Assembly (NCBI GenBank): GCA_002863085.1
Contig: PKDT01000084.1
Coordinates: 1 to 47,608, forward strand
Source of the DNA: Flavobacteriales bacterium
GTDB taxonomy: Bacteria > Bacteroidota > Bacteroidia > Flavobacteriales > TMED113
Length of the DNA stretch: 47,608 bases
Reading direction: 5' to 3'
Made by a program: the position numbers and the translations under genes. The notes beneath the pieces are model-generated. The model saw only the letters and a list, made by a program, of their open reading frames with translations. It had not been told where the DNA came from and searched no databases. Every line of letters begins with the position of its first letter. The stretch's first letter is position 1. Shown here piece by piece: positions 1 to 9,762 of the stretch.

Positions 1-343
1 CGGAGCAGGTACTTATACCGCTGTAGTTACTGACGAAAATGGCTGCTCAGACACTGTAACAGTTGAAATAACTGAACCAACAATTGGAGTTGAAGTAACT
101 GAAGAACACTCTGACTATACTGGATACGGTGTTTCCGGTTATGAACAAACTGATGGATTTATCAACCTCACAACCACCGGAGGAACTCAAGTATATACTT
201 ATAACTGGACAGACCAAGATGGTAATGCTGTAACTGCTAACGAGCAAGGCAATCTAGAAAATATCGGAGCTGGTACTTATACTGCTGTAGTAACTGACGA
301 AAATGGCTGCTCGGACACTGTAACAGTTGAAATAACTCAGCCC
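1..343 (+). repeat. Near-identical direct repeat, two copies 264 bp apart
   Basis: Bases 1-73 and 265-337 match except at four positions. All four differences are synonymous third codon positions, so both copies encode GAGTYTAVVTDENGC followed by SDTVTVEIT. The period of 264 bp is 88 residues, the size of one adhesin module. The window edge cuts the first copy, so more copies may lie upstream. Confidence 0.9.
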
Positions 344-3300
344 GATGAAATGACCTTAATAAATGATGATAACCTACAAGATTTATATGAAAATGGGGAT
401 TCATTCTGGTCAGTCCCATGTTTTGGCGATGAAACAGGAGCGATTGATATTGAAGTGATTGGCGGAGCTGAGCCAATTGATTATGTATGGACAAACTCAA
501 ATGGGGACATAATATCGACAGACGAGGATTTAGAAAACATTGGTGCGGACATATATACTATTTTAGTTACTGATGCAAACGGAAATACAATCACTCAAAG
601 TGTTAATGTAGACCAACCACCTTCGCTCATAAACATATCACTGACGAATCCAATTGTAAATGTTTTACCATGTTTTGGTGACGAAACAGGTCAAATAAAT
701 ATCGATGTTGATGATGGACTAGAAAACACAAATTATAGTTTTGAATGGACTGACACAAATAATAACATTGTCTCTTCAGAACAAAACTTGGTGAATTTTG
801 GAGCTGGAATTTATACAGTAATTGCTACTGACCCAAATGGTTGTGCTGGTACTGAAACATACGAAATTCTGGAACCAGAAGAAATTACTCTGGAAGTACA
901 AGAAATCTCAGATTATTCAGATTTCGAAGTTTCTGGGGCTGATCAATCTGACGGATTTATTAATATTTCAGTTAATGGTGGATCAGGTAACTATTCGTAT
1001 CTATGGTCAAATGGAGAAATAACTGAGGACATATTTAATTTAAGTGCTGGGTCATATGTCTTGACTGTTAATGACGAATTTGGATGTGAAAGAACATTTA
1101 ATCCAATTCTATTAGAAAGTCCAGATCCTTTAGTCATAAACAATAATGAAGAACTCCAGACACAATACAATGGATTTAGTGTGTTATGTAACGAGGATAA
1201 CAATGGGATAATTGATATTACTGTTACTGGCGGTACAGGTTTGTATATCTTTGAGTGGACTGATGAGTTTGGAGAAATAATTAGTAATAGTGAAGACTTA
1301 AGTGGGCTAAATGCAGGTATTTATAACGTTTTAGTTACTGACGAAAATGGTAATTTTCAAAATCTAACAATAGAAATTACAGAACCAGAACTATTAATGA
1401 TTTCTAACTCCAATAACAGTCTTCAAGAACAGTATGTTGGTCCTAATGGTATTGGCGTAGGTGTTTCGTGTTTTGGAGCTAGTGATGGTCAAATTGAAAT
1501 TTTAGTGGATGGAGGGACAGGAATTAATAATTTAACATGGACATTCACAGATACTAATGGAGACATTACAGAAAACTTTACTCCACAATTCATTTCTGAG
1601 ACAAGCCTAGAAAACTCAACATTATACTTCATTGATAATTTGTCAGCTGGAGAGTATAAAATCAAGGTTGAAGACAACAATTTGTGTGTTGATGAAATAA
1701 CTGTGATTTTAAATGAAAACAATGAATTGTTAATGTCTTATGAGAACTCATCTTTCTATTCATCTGGCTATGGTGTATCTTGTCAAAATGCTAGTGATGG
1801 ATTTATAAATATATTTGTTGAAGGTGGAACCGAAAACTATCAATTTTTATGGACAAATGAAAATAATGAAATCTTAGAGTCAGACGAAAATGGAAATATA
1901 TCTAACCTTTCGCCAGGTTTATATTCTGTTGTTGTTTCTGATGAAAATTACTCTTACAATGATAATTGTATTGCAGAAATTTTAGATATAGAAATTGAAG
2001 AATACGAGCCTGCAATAGTGACATGGAGTGTCTCACAAGATGATTTGTCTCCAGAGTATAATATATCTTGCAATGGTGGTAACGATGGGGAAATAAATAT
2101 TAATATTTCTGGTGGAACAGAAAATTATTCATTTAGCTGGGTTGGCTTGAATAGTGATAATGAAATAATTTTTGAAAGTGAATCTGAAAACATATCTGAT
2201 CTTTTTGCAGGAACTTATATACTTACTACAAACACCTATGACGATCAGGGCAATCTATGCTTAGAACAAGAAAATATAATTGAGTTAATTCAACCTGATG
2301 AAGTTATTTTAACTTATGAGACAATCGATGTTATTCCTGAAATTGGGTGCACAGGAGAGTGCGCTGGATCTATTCTTGTTGACGTTCAAGGAGGAATTGC
2401 TCCTTATTCTTTGACATTAACACAATATACTGAAAGTGGAAGTACAATCATTCAAAATATTGAATCAATTAATTCAAGTGAAATGCCTTATGCTTTCGAA
2501 TCTCTTTGCGCAGGAAATTATTCAATTTCAACATTTGATTCCAATGCATCTCTTGACTATAATGGTTGCAACAGTTTTGTTGCTGACATAATTATTGAAC
2601 AACCTCTCCCAGTTGAAGTCTCTATTGAATCTGTTTCTTCTTTTTATGAATGTGATTTCAATGTTTCATGTAATAATGGAACAGATGGATTTATAAATAT
2701 CAACACAATTGGCGGAAGCGGACTTTATAACTATAGTTGGACAGGTGTCGATGATGAGAATAATATTATTTTTTCGAGTTCATCTGAAGATATTTCGAAT
2801 CTATCTGCGGGCACTTATACATTAATTGTTACTGACGTTGAAAACCCTGATTGTTTTGATACTATTGAGACAACTCTAATAGAACCCACAGATGAGGTTA
2901 CAATCAATCAATTCTCAATAGATAATATTGCGACATATTGTTTAGACAATGGTTCTATCTCTTTTGAAATTGATGGAGGTTGTGGAATACCCTACACTGT
3001 ATCTTTATTTAATTCCGACGATAATGGAAATATTTTGAATGATACTGATGGGTCTTTGTCAATATACAATGGTATACAGTACGTTGAAACTCAAAATCAA
3101 TCTAATATACAGTCTTTAGGTGAGGGGTGGTACAGCTTAATTGTTTCGGACGGAAATGAAATTTTTGACTTAAATTCATGTGATAGTGCCTTTGACTCTA
3201 TTACTTTCTTTATTGAGGAAACTGATGCACCTGAATATGATTTATATGCTGAACCAGACCTTTCTGGTATAATAAATTATCAGTGGCTTGGTGAGATAGT

Positions 3301-6300
3301 TAATCCTGCACCAGAAACGAATGTAGGAATAAGTTCTTGCGAATCAAATATAAGTATTTTAAATCCTGACGGTATCTTAGGAAATTTTGGCGGCACTGAT
3401 GGTGGCATTGGAGTTGGCTACGAACTTTTTTGGTTCATTGACAATAATTCAAACGAACAACTAGATATTGACGATACTCCGCTTGATGAATTTAATAATG
3501 AATTCAATGCCATTGTTGATGTTCAAACCATGGGACAAAATTACTTGTTGCAGTATGTTGATTTATGTGAAAACGGACCAATTGATTTTATTACTCCAAT
3601 TGAAGTCCCCTTAATGGAACTAGAAATAGTCGCTCAAAGTTCAGTTTCACTAATTGAGCAAGGAGGATTCAGTACCGAGGATAATATTTCTGCCATTTCA
3701 TGTTTTGGAGAAAATGATGCCTTTGCTAGCTTAGCAATTACAGGTGGCTCTGAAGATGACTTTAATAACTCAAGTTGTTTAGATAATCAAACATTTTTTG
3801 AAGTCACATGGTATCTCGACAATGGAGACACTGAATTTAATGACTTTGATACTCAAATAATTGAAGGTTCGTTCAATGATTCTGACACAAACAATGATGA
3901 TATTTTTGATAATTTTAGACTAGAAGATTTGTCTCCTGGATACTACTTTGCATTAATACAAGATTGTCTTTCTCCAGGATGTGCACTTGTTGTTGACTTT
4001 GATTTGAGACCAGAACCTGAACCTATTGATTATGACATTGAGGTTATTCAAACTAATTGTGAATCAAATGAAGAGCCAAGCGTATGTGTTGAGATAAGTG
4101 GTGGTGTTCCATTTGATACTCCACAATTTCCATACAATTTATTTTTATCTATGCTAGATCCGAACAACCCAGGTGATTTAATTATTCCAACATTAAATTT
4201 TGATTCTGACGGATGTGTAACCTCACCTGAATTACAACCGGGTTCATATGAAATCTACGTTGAAGATTCTAATTCATGTTCAACCGAAACTGTTTATTTT
4301 GATATTAACCTTGTCAATTTGATTGACCCCGCATTAATTGAAATTAATTTATTAACATATCAAGGTGGATATAATGTATCTTGTTTTGGAGAAAGTGACG
4401 GATTAGTTGAAAGTATCACAATATATTCTCTCGAAGACCTCGACGGAGACGGAATAATTAATACTGCACTAAATGCAGATGTTGATGGAGACGGAATAAT
4501 TAATACACTTGATTACGAAGACTTTGTTAACGGAGTACCTCCTGCTGGAATTGACACTGATGATGTTATTGGTGTTTGGACACCAGCTGGCAACACCGGT
4601 TCATTTTTAATTGATTGGGGACAAACAAATCCCACATCTCTATCTGCTGGAAATTATAGTTTCACAATTTCAAGTACTGCTAACAACAGCTTAGAGACCT
4701 GTGAAACAGAGCTTGAGTTTGAAATAGGAAGTCCCGAGCCTTTGTATGTTTATGTTCCCGATTACGAAACTTGTCCAAATTGCCCGGTGAATGTAAATCC
4801 AATCATATCATCTTCAAATCAAAGTGGCCAAGGCCCTTTTATAGATATTTGGACGAATCTTGAGACTGGAGAAGTTATTCAATCTTCGTTAAATAATAAT
4901 ATTGGACCAAACGATGTTGTTGAAATAGGAATCGACTATGATGTTTCGACTCTCAACGGTTATCCAAATAATATAAAATTACTACCTGGCTCCTATTCAT
5001 TAACAATTATTGATGGTGGAGGAAATAATTGTGGTTCTACAACCACTGAGTTTGAAATATATGCACCACAAGATGACGTAGAGTGGGCTGAGATACAAAT
5101 TTCCGGTTGTAATTCGTTGACAAGTAACTGCGGTGGAATTGCTGCAATTGATATTGATTACAGTTTATTTGATAGTCAATTAATCCAAATTGCTTGGTAT
5201 GACTGTGATGGTAATCTATTGTCTGGTTCACAATCAACAGAAAATATTATTACTGACTTGTGTATTGGTCAATATTATGCTGAGATTCTATATCCGTCAA
5301 GCTTTGATGATAGCACATTTGATCCTGAGGATATTGACAACGATGGGATTCCTAACAGCGTCGATCCATTCCCTAACGGTGAGTACAATACCGCGAAACT
5401 TTGTTTTGAATATAACTATGAAATATTTGAAGTAGTAACCAATGATATTCAACATGATTTATGCTTCGATGAAAACAATGAAGGTAGCTACATTGATATA
5501 TCAATTCAAAATGGAATTGGTGAGTTTTCTTATAACTGGGTTAATGAAAGTGGTGAAACAGTTAGTACAAATCAAGATATTTATGATATTGAAAGTGGTG
5601 TTTATACATTATATGTAACTGACGAAAGCGGAACTGAAGGTTGCGAACTAATAGAACAGTATGAAATATTTAGCGCCGAACCAATTATTATTAGTTCACT
5701 TGGAACAAATATTGATGAAAATAATGGATACGACGTCCCTTGTCCTCAAAATTCAGAATTAAATGAATGTGGTGGAATAATCTATATTGAAATCGAGGGT
5801 GGAATACCATTCAACAGTGATATTGAATCGAATGATTTTAGTTCGCCAACATTCGAGGGTGATGAATATTATCTTTTTACAATAAATAACTTAGATAATG
5901 ATGTAAGCACTTCACCAAGTCAATTAAATGTTATTGAAATTGTTGATAATACTATTATTGCTGAAATCACCAATGTTTGCGGAGGTGAAAATATTGTTGA
6001 TATAATTGCAAATTTCGATTGTAATGAAACTTTTTCTATACAAATGAGCCAACCGGATTTATTTGACATAGACGTTGACTTCTCTGATGTCAGTTGTCCT
6101 AATTCACAAGATGGTGCAATAGAAATTAGTTTCAGTGGAGGAACCGGTAACTACAACTACGACTGGTTTTTAAACGGTGAGCTTTTTTCAAATCAAAGCG
6201 ATCTTTATGAAATAAATGGTGGTGAATATCAGCTAATAATTTCTGACGATAATGATTGTGAGTTTGAAACGTTTGTTGATATATATGAGCCTCAGCAATT

Positions 6301-6811
6301 TGATGTAAGTTGGGAAATTATTCAACCAGGATGCTCAAGAGATGATGGATTCATAAACTTTATTATTTCAGGTGGTAATGACAATAACTATCAAGTTTTG
6401 TACGAAGATCAAACATATAGCTTAGGTATTGATGAATCAATCCAAGTTCCATCAGGTCAACATGAATTTGTAATTACCGATTCTCAAGGTTGTGAAAGCG
6501 AAATTTTGATTATTGATATAACCCCAATTTCTGAAGACTGTCTTACAATACCGTCTTTATTCACACCAAATGGTGATGGACTAAATGACATTTGGGAAAT
6601 AGGAGGAATTGAAGATTTCCCTGATGCTGAGATTAACATCTACAACAGATGGGGACAGTTAATATTTAAATCATCAGGAAATTATTTTGGTAACGAATGG
6701 GATGGTACATTTAATAATAAACTTCTACCTTTCGCTGTTTATTACTATACAATTGACCCAGTCAATGAAAATGGGAAAACATATAATGGAGGTGTTACAA
6801 TTAAATATTAA
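2..6811 (+). CDS. Giant SprB-like repeat adhesin with T9SS type B C-terminal sorting domain (5' truncated)
   Basis: The frame is open from base 2, so the ATG at 350 in the ORF track is internal and the gene continues upstream of the window; 2269 residues are visible. The protein is about 18 degenerate SprB-type modules of roughly 80-120 residues. Each carries a motif like VSCFGxxDGxIxIxVxGGTxxYxxxW, then a GxYxVxVTDxxGC strand. Two inserts resemble thrombospondin type 3 calcium-binding motifs (DGDGIIN and DNDGIPN). The last ~90 residues (LTIPSLFTPNGDGLND... to GGVTIKY) are the gliding-motility-associated C-terminal domain that targets proteins through the type IX secretion system. The protein is rich in Asp, Glu, Asn and Ser, as expected for a surface filament. 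SprB is the moving gliding adhesin of Flavobacterium; whether this one drives gliding or simple attachment cannot be told. A PorP/SprF gene follows 6 bases downstream. Confidence 0.93.
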   Translation, partial: GAGTYTAVVTDENGCSDTVTVEITEPTIGVEVTEEHSDYTGYGVSGYEQTDGFINLTTTGGTQVYTYNWTDQDGNAVTANEQGNLENIGAGTYTAVVTDENGCSDTVTVEITQPDEMTLINDDNLQDLYENGDSFWSVPCFGDETGAIDIEVIGGAEPIDYVWTNSNGDIISTDEDLENIGADIYTILVTDANGNTITQSVNVDQPPSLINISLTNPIVNVLPCFGDETGQINIDVDDGLENTNYSFEWTDTNNNIVSSEQNLVNFGAGIYTVIATDPNGCAGTETYEILEPEEITLEVQEISDYSDFEVSGADQSDGFINISVNGGSGNYSYLWSNGEITEDIFNLSAGSYVLTVNDEFGCERTFNPILLESPDPLVINNNEELQTQYNGFSVLCNEDNNGIIDITVTGGTGLYIFEWTDEFGEIISNSEDLSGLNAGIYNVLVTDENGNFQNLTIEITEPELLMISNSNNSLQEQYVGPNGIGVGVSCFGASDGQIEILVDGGTGINNLTWTFTDTNGDITENFTPQFISETSLENSTLYFIDNLSAGEYKIKVEDNNLCVDEITVILNENNELLMSYENSSFYSSGYGVSCQNASDGFINIFVEGGTENYQFLWTNENNEILESDENGNISNLSPGLYSVVVSDENYSYNDNCIAEILDIEIEEYEPAIVTWSVSQDDLSPEYNISCNGGNDGEININISGGTENYSFSWVGLNSDNEIIFESESENISDLFAGTYILTTNTYDDQGNLCLEQENIIELIQPDEVILTYETIDVIPEIGCTGECAGSILVDVQGGIAPYSLTLTQYTESGSTIIQNIESINSSEMPYAFESLCAGNYSISTFDSNASLDYNGCNSFVADIIIEQPLPVEVSIESVSSFYECDFNVSCNNGTDGFININTIGGSGLYNYSWTGVDDENNIIFSSSSEDISNLSAGTYTLIVTDVENPDCFDTIETTLIEPTDEVTINQFSIDNIATYCLDNGSISFEIDGGCGIPYTVSLFNSDDNGNILNDTDGSLSIYNGIQYVETQNQSNIQSLGEGWYSLIVSDGNEIFDLNSCDSAFDSITFFIEETDAPEYDLYAEPDLSGIINYQWLGEIVNPAPETNVGISSCESNISILNPDGILGNFGGTDGGIGVGYELFWFIDNNSNEQLDIDDTPLDEFNNEFNAIVDVQTMGQNYLLQYVDLCENGPIDFITPIEVPLMELEIVAQSSVSLIEQGGFSTEDNISAISCFGENDAFASLAITGGSEDDFNNSSCLDNQTFFEVTWYLDNGDTEFNDFDTQIIEGSFNDSDTNNDDIFDNFRLEDLSPGYYFALIQDCLSPGCALVVDFDLRPEPEPIDYDIEVIQTNCESNEEPSVCVEISGGVPFDTPQFPYNLFLSMLDPNNPGDLIIPTLNFDSDGCVTSPELQPGSYEIYVEDSNSCSTETVYFDINLVNLIDPALIEINLLTYQGGYNVSCFGESDGLVESITIYSLEDLDGDGIINTALNADVDGDGIINTLDYEDFVNGVPPAGIDTDDVIGVWTPAGNTGSFLIDWGQTNPTSLSAGNYSFTISSTANNSLETCETELEFEIGSPEPLYVYVPDYETCPNCPVNVNPIISSSNQSGQGPFIDIWTNLETGEVIQSSLNNNIGPNDVVEIGIDYDVSTLNGYPNNIKLLPGSYSLTIIDGGGNNCGSTTTEFEIYAPQDDVEWAEIQISGCNSLTSNCGGIAAIDIDYSLFDSQLIQIAWYDCDGNLLSGSQSTENIITDLCIGQYYAEILYPSSFDDSTFDPEDIDNDGIPNSVDPFPNGEYNTAKLCFEYNYEIFEVVTNDIQHDLCFDENNEGSYIDISIQNGIGEFSYNWVNESGETVSTNQDIYDIESGVYTLYVTDESGTEGCELIEQYEIFSAEPIIISSLGTNIDENNGYDVPCPQNSELNECGGIIYIEIEGGIPFNSDIESNDFSSPTFEGDEYYLFTINNLDNDVSTSPSQLNVIEIVDNTIIAEITNVCGGENIVDIIANFDCNETFSIQMSQPDLFDIDVDFSDVSCPNSQDGAIEISFSGGTGNYNYDWFLNGELFSNQSDLYEINGGEYQLIISDDNDCEFETFVDIYEPQQFDVSWEIIQPGCSRDDGFINFIISGGNDNNYQVLYEDQTYSLGIDESIQVPSGQHEFVITDSQGCESEILIIDITPISEDCLTIPSLFTPNGDGLNDIWEIGGIEDFPDAEINIYNRWGQLIFKSSGNYFGNEWDGTFNNKLLPFAVYYYTIDPVNENGKTYNGGVTIKY
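4436..4519 (+). repeat. Tandem 42-bp repeat encoding calcium-binding-like DxDGDGIIN motifs
   Basis: Two adjacent 42-bp units (4436-4477 and 4478-4519) encode DLDGDGIINTALNA and DVDGDGIINTLDYE. A 23-base core differs at only one base between units. The acidic DxDGDG loop resembles thrombospondin type 3 and EF-hand-like calcium sites. A third, diverged motif (DIDNDGIPNSVDPF) lies near 5333-5375. Confidence 0.8.
6542..6808 (+). other. T9SS type B sorting domain (gliding motility-associated C-terminal domain)
   Basis: Within the adhesin CDS, this segment starts with LTIPSLFTPNGDGLND and continues through INIYNRWGQLIF, W(D)GTFNN and YYYTI to the C-terminal GGVTIKY. These are the hallmark blocks of the CHU_C/TIGR04131-type domain of proteins secreted by the type IX system. 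Confidence 0.93.
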
Positions 6812-6817
6812 AAATAT

Positions 6818-7846
6818 ATGAAGAGACTTATTCAAATTTTATTGTTTTCAACATTTTTTGTGTTTCTCCAATCAAAGGGGCAGACTCTGCCAATTTATAG
6901 TCAATATATGTTCAATGAATACCTCATTAATGCCGCTTACTCAGGTACATATAATTTTTCACCCATAATTTTTAATAACAGGACACAATGGGTAGGCTTC
7001 GGTGATTCAGCTCCAAAAACTGCTTCAATTACAGTTAATACTCCATTTGGAAGCAAAAGCTCATTTGGATCCTTAGTTCAATTGGACCAGACTGGCCCAA
7101 TTTCTAGGACTCAACTACAAGTCAACTATGGTCATGTTTTAATTTTAAATAAAGAAAGTAATTTATCATTATCAATGGCACTGAGCGGAACATATAATAT
7201 TCAACAGTTCAATTATCAAACCGGAATGACATACTCCGAAATTACCAACGGGATAATAGACAATTACAATCAAACTAGCGAAACATACTCAGACCCAGAC
7301 TTAAATCTTGATTTTTTATTGCTTAATAATTTTTTTGATTTCGGAATCAGTATAAGAAATCTACTTGCTCCCGAAAAGTATGTTACTGAGAATCAAAGTG
7401 AAATCGTTAGATATAAGTATTTGTTGATACACGGATCATTTCTTGGTGCAAACTCACAAAAAAGTTCAATTGGAGTAATTCCTTCATTTCTAATTAGGAA
7501 AATTGGATTGACTTCCTTTAATTCTTTGACACAGCTTGATATAAATATTAAGACCGTATATAAAAATAAAATCTGGAGCGGTTTTTCTTACCGTACTCAG
7601 GAAAATATTTTTAATATTTCTGCTGGTTTTAATTCGACAAAAATTTTCATAGGATACAGTTATGATATTGGAACTTCATCAAATTTAAGTTCTTATCACA
7701 ACGGAAGTCACAATATTGCAATTGGATACAAAATTTCTGCAAAAAATAAGAGAAACTTAAGACTTCAAAATCCGTATAATCTTAACATTAACGATGACTG
7801 GCAGAAAATTAGACTCTTTAATACACGTCATCAAACTGGAAATTAA
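6818..7846 (+). CDS. PorP/SprF family type IX secretion outer-membrane protein
   Basis: This 342-residue protein has an N-terminal signal peptide (MKRLIQILLFSTFFVFLQSKGQ) followed by the diagnostic PorP/SprF opening LPIYSQYMFNEYLINAAYSG. The rest alternates short beta-strand-like segments typical of an outer-membrane barrel. In Flavobacterium the partner SprF is needed for secretion or attachment of the SprB adhesin. The gene starts 6 bases after the giant adhesin stop, so the two are very probably co-transcribed and this protein probably serves that adhesin. Gene symbol withheld because many paralogues exist per genome. Confidence 0.92.
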   Translation: MKRLIQILLFSTFFVFLQSKGQTLPIYSQYMFNEYLINAAYSGTYNFSPIIFNNRTQWVGFGDSAPKTASITVNTPFGSKSSFGSLVQLDQTGPISRTQLQVNYGHVLILNKESNLSLSMALSGTYNIQQFNYQTGMTYSEITNGIIDNYNQTSETYSDPDLNLDFLLLNNFFDFGISIRNLLAPEKYVTENQSEIVRYKYLLIHGSFLGANSQKSSIGVIPSFLIRKIGLTSFNSLTQLDINIKTVYKNKIWSGFSYRTQENIFNISAGFNSTKIFIGYSYDIGTSSNLSSYHNGSHNIAIGYKISAKNKRNLRLQNPYNLNINDDWQKIRLFNTRHQTGN

Positions 7847-7849
7847 AAA

Positions 7850-8551
7850 ATGACAAACTACATTTTTGATATTGACGGAACACTAACTCCCAGTAGAATG
7901 AAAATAAATTCTAACTTTGAATCTTTTTTTTCAAATTGGATAAAGGACAAACAAGTATATTTAGTTACTGGATCTGATAAAGATAAAACAGTTGAACAGA
8001 TAGGTGAAAATATATGGTCAAATGTTACGTGTGTTTATCAAAGTTGTGGCAATCAAGTTTGGAAAAATACAAAACTAATTAAGGAGAATTCATTTTTTAT
8101 TGATTCAAGAATTAAAAACACGCTAGATACTTATATTGAAAAAAGTGAATGGAAATTTAAATTTGATAACAATTTTGAACAAAGAGTAGGATTGGTGAAC
8201 TTTTCTACAATTGGTAGAAATTGTACGCAAGAAATGAGGGATAAATATTATAAATGGGACTTAAAGAATAGAGAGAGAGAAAAAATTTGTGAATTTATAA
8301 ATACTAATTTTTCAAATATTGAAGCATCTGTTGGGGGTCAAATAAGTATAGATATATATGAAAGAGGAAAAAATAAAGCACAGGTTTTGGATGACATTTT
8401 AGGTGAAGTTATTTTTTTTGGAGACAGAATGGAAATAGGTGGAAATGACTATCCTCTTGCGAAGCGACTGATCCAGGAAAAAAGAAAACACAAACTTCAT
8501 AAAGTAAAGAACCCCTATGAAACATGGGAAATACTAAAAAAAAAATATTGA
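7850..8551 (+). CDS. Eukaryotic-type phosphomannomutase (HAD superfamily, PMM family)
   Basis: At 233 residues this is close to the ~246-residue eukaryotic PMM family. The HAD nucleophile motif FDIDGTLT gives Asp7 and Asp9. The block VNFSTIGRNCTQEMRDKY places Arg112, Arg123 and Arg130 at the positions of the substrate-phosphate-binding arginines of human PMM2 (R123, R134, R141). SVGGQISID and FFGDRMEIGGND match the remaining substrate and metal-binding blocks. The expected reaction is mannose-6-phosphate to mannose-1-phosphate, feeding GDP-mannose and envelope glycan synthesis. Most bacteria use an unrelated alpha-D-phosphohexomutase (ManB/AlgC) for this. It starts 3 bases after the PorP/SprF stop and ends directly against the convergent sucC stop. 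Family assignment is firm; the substrate is inferred from conserved residues. Confidence 0.85.
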   Translation: MTNYIFDIDGTLTPSRMKINSNFESFFSNWIKDKQVYLVTGSDKDKTVEQIGENIWSNVTCVYQSCGNQVWKNTKLIKENSFFIDSRIKNTLDTYIEKSEWKFKFDNNFEQRVGLVNFSTIGRNCTQEMRDKYYKWDLKNREREKICEFINTNFSNIEASVGGQISIDIYERGKNKAQVLDDILGEVIFFGDRMEIGGNDYPLAKRLIQEKRKHKLHKVKNPYETWEILKKKY

Positions 8552-9742
8552 CTAAATAAAAACTGACTTAACTGCATCTGCAGCAGATTGTAATGAAACT
8601 GCAGATAAAAATTTTAAACCACTATCATCAATTATTTTTTTTGCTTCCACAGCATTTGTTCCTTGTAATCGAACAATAATTGGAATTGTTATCGTACCTA
8701 TATTATTGTATGCATCTACAATTCCTTGTGCCACTCTATCACATCTTACAATTCCCCCAAAAATATTAACAAGTATCGCTTGTACATTAGCATCGTCTAG
8801 TATAATTCTAAAGGCAGATTCAACTCTTTTAGCGTCTGCTGTACCACCAACGTCAAGAAAATTTGCAGGATTACCTCCCGAAAGCTTAATGATGTCCATA
8901 GTTGCCATCGCAAGACCAGCTCCATTGACAACACAGCCAACATTTCCGTCTAGCTTTACATAACTCAAACCTAATGAGTCGGCATAAAGTTCTGCTGGAT
9001 CTTCTTCCTCCTCGTCCCTGTATTCTGAAATTACTGGTTGTCTAAAGAGGGCACTATCATCAATGGTTACTTTGGCATCAACAGCGATTATTTTATTGTC
9101 AGAGCTTTTTATTACAGGGTTAATTTCAAATAAAGATGCATCAGAATTTTCATAAGCATTGTATAAATTTTTAATAAACTCACACATATTTAGAAAAGCA
9201 TCGTCTTTTAGTCCTAGATTAGAGGCTATATTTTCACACTGAATCTTTGTTATGCCTAATTCTGGCTCAATAATCTCCGTAAAAATTTTTTCTGGTGTTT
9301 CATCAGCAACTTTTTCAATTTCTACTCCGCCTTCACTTGAATACATAATCATGTTCTTACTTTCAGATCTGTCCAATAAAATTGAAACATAAATTTCTTC
9401 AATTTCATTGTCACCTGGGTAGTATACATCTTCGCCAATAAAAACTTTTCTAACTTTTTTCCCATCGGAGGAGGTTTGAGGCGTTATTAAATTCATTCCA
9501 ATAATTTGATCAGAATACTTTTCAACTTCTTCTATATTTTTTGCAAGTTTAATACCACCACCTTTTCCTCGGCCACCAGCGTGAATTTGTGCTTTTACAA
9601 CAAAAAATGATGTTTTTGTTTCTAGTTGTAGTTTTTTAGCTTGAGAAGCTGCCTCACAAGCATTTTGAGCAATATAGCCTCGTTGAACGTTGACGCCGTA
9701 TTCAGATAAAATTAACTTTCCTTGGTATTCGTGCAGGTTCAT
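8552..9742 (-). CDS. sucC: Succinyl-CoA ligase (ADP-forming) beta subunit
   Basis: This 396-residue protein is full length for SucC. It begins MNLHEYQGKLILSEYGV, the standard ATP-grasp opening, and contains KAQIHAGGRGKGGG (nucleotide binding), FEINPV, and GLAMATMDIIKLSGGNPANFLDVGG followed by NIFGGIVRCD in the CoA-ligase domain. With SucD it performs the substrate-level phosphorylation step of the TCA cycle; sucD is not in this window, which is common in Bacteroidota. An acidic stretch (DEEEEDPAE) near residue 250 is a small peculiarity. It is transcribed divergently from the DUF5916 gene, with 33 bases between the start codons. Confidence 0.97.
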   Translation of the reverse strand: MNLHEYQGKLILSEYGVNVQRGYIAQNACEAASQAKKLQLETKTSFFVVKAQIHAGGRGKGGGIKLAKNIEEVEKYSDQIIGMNLITPQTSSDGKKVRKVFIGEDVYYPGDNEIEEIYVSILLDRSESKNMIMYSSEGGVEIEKVADETPEKIFTEIIEPELGITKIQCENIASNLGLKDDAFLNMCEFIKNLYNAYENSDASLFEINPVIKSSDNKIIAVDAKVTIDDSALFRQPVISEYRDEEEEDPAELYADSLGLSYVKLDGNVGCVVNGAGLAMATMDIIKLSGGNPANFLDVGGTADAKRVESAFRIILDDANVQAILVNIFGGIVRCDRVAQGIVDAYNNIGTITIPIIVRLQGTNAVEAKKIIDDSGLKFLSAVSLQSAADAVKSVFI

Positions 9743-9762
9743 AATGTTAAATATTTTGATTC

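Noticed and set aside
47-5237. Antisense and alternate-frame ORFs inside the giant adhesin (47-247, 237-500, 991-1203, 1489-1722, 5037-5237 and plus-strand 822-1022, 5190-5435)
   Set aside because: They are short, low-complexity shadows of a strongly coding frame and show no recognisable family or start context.
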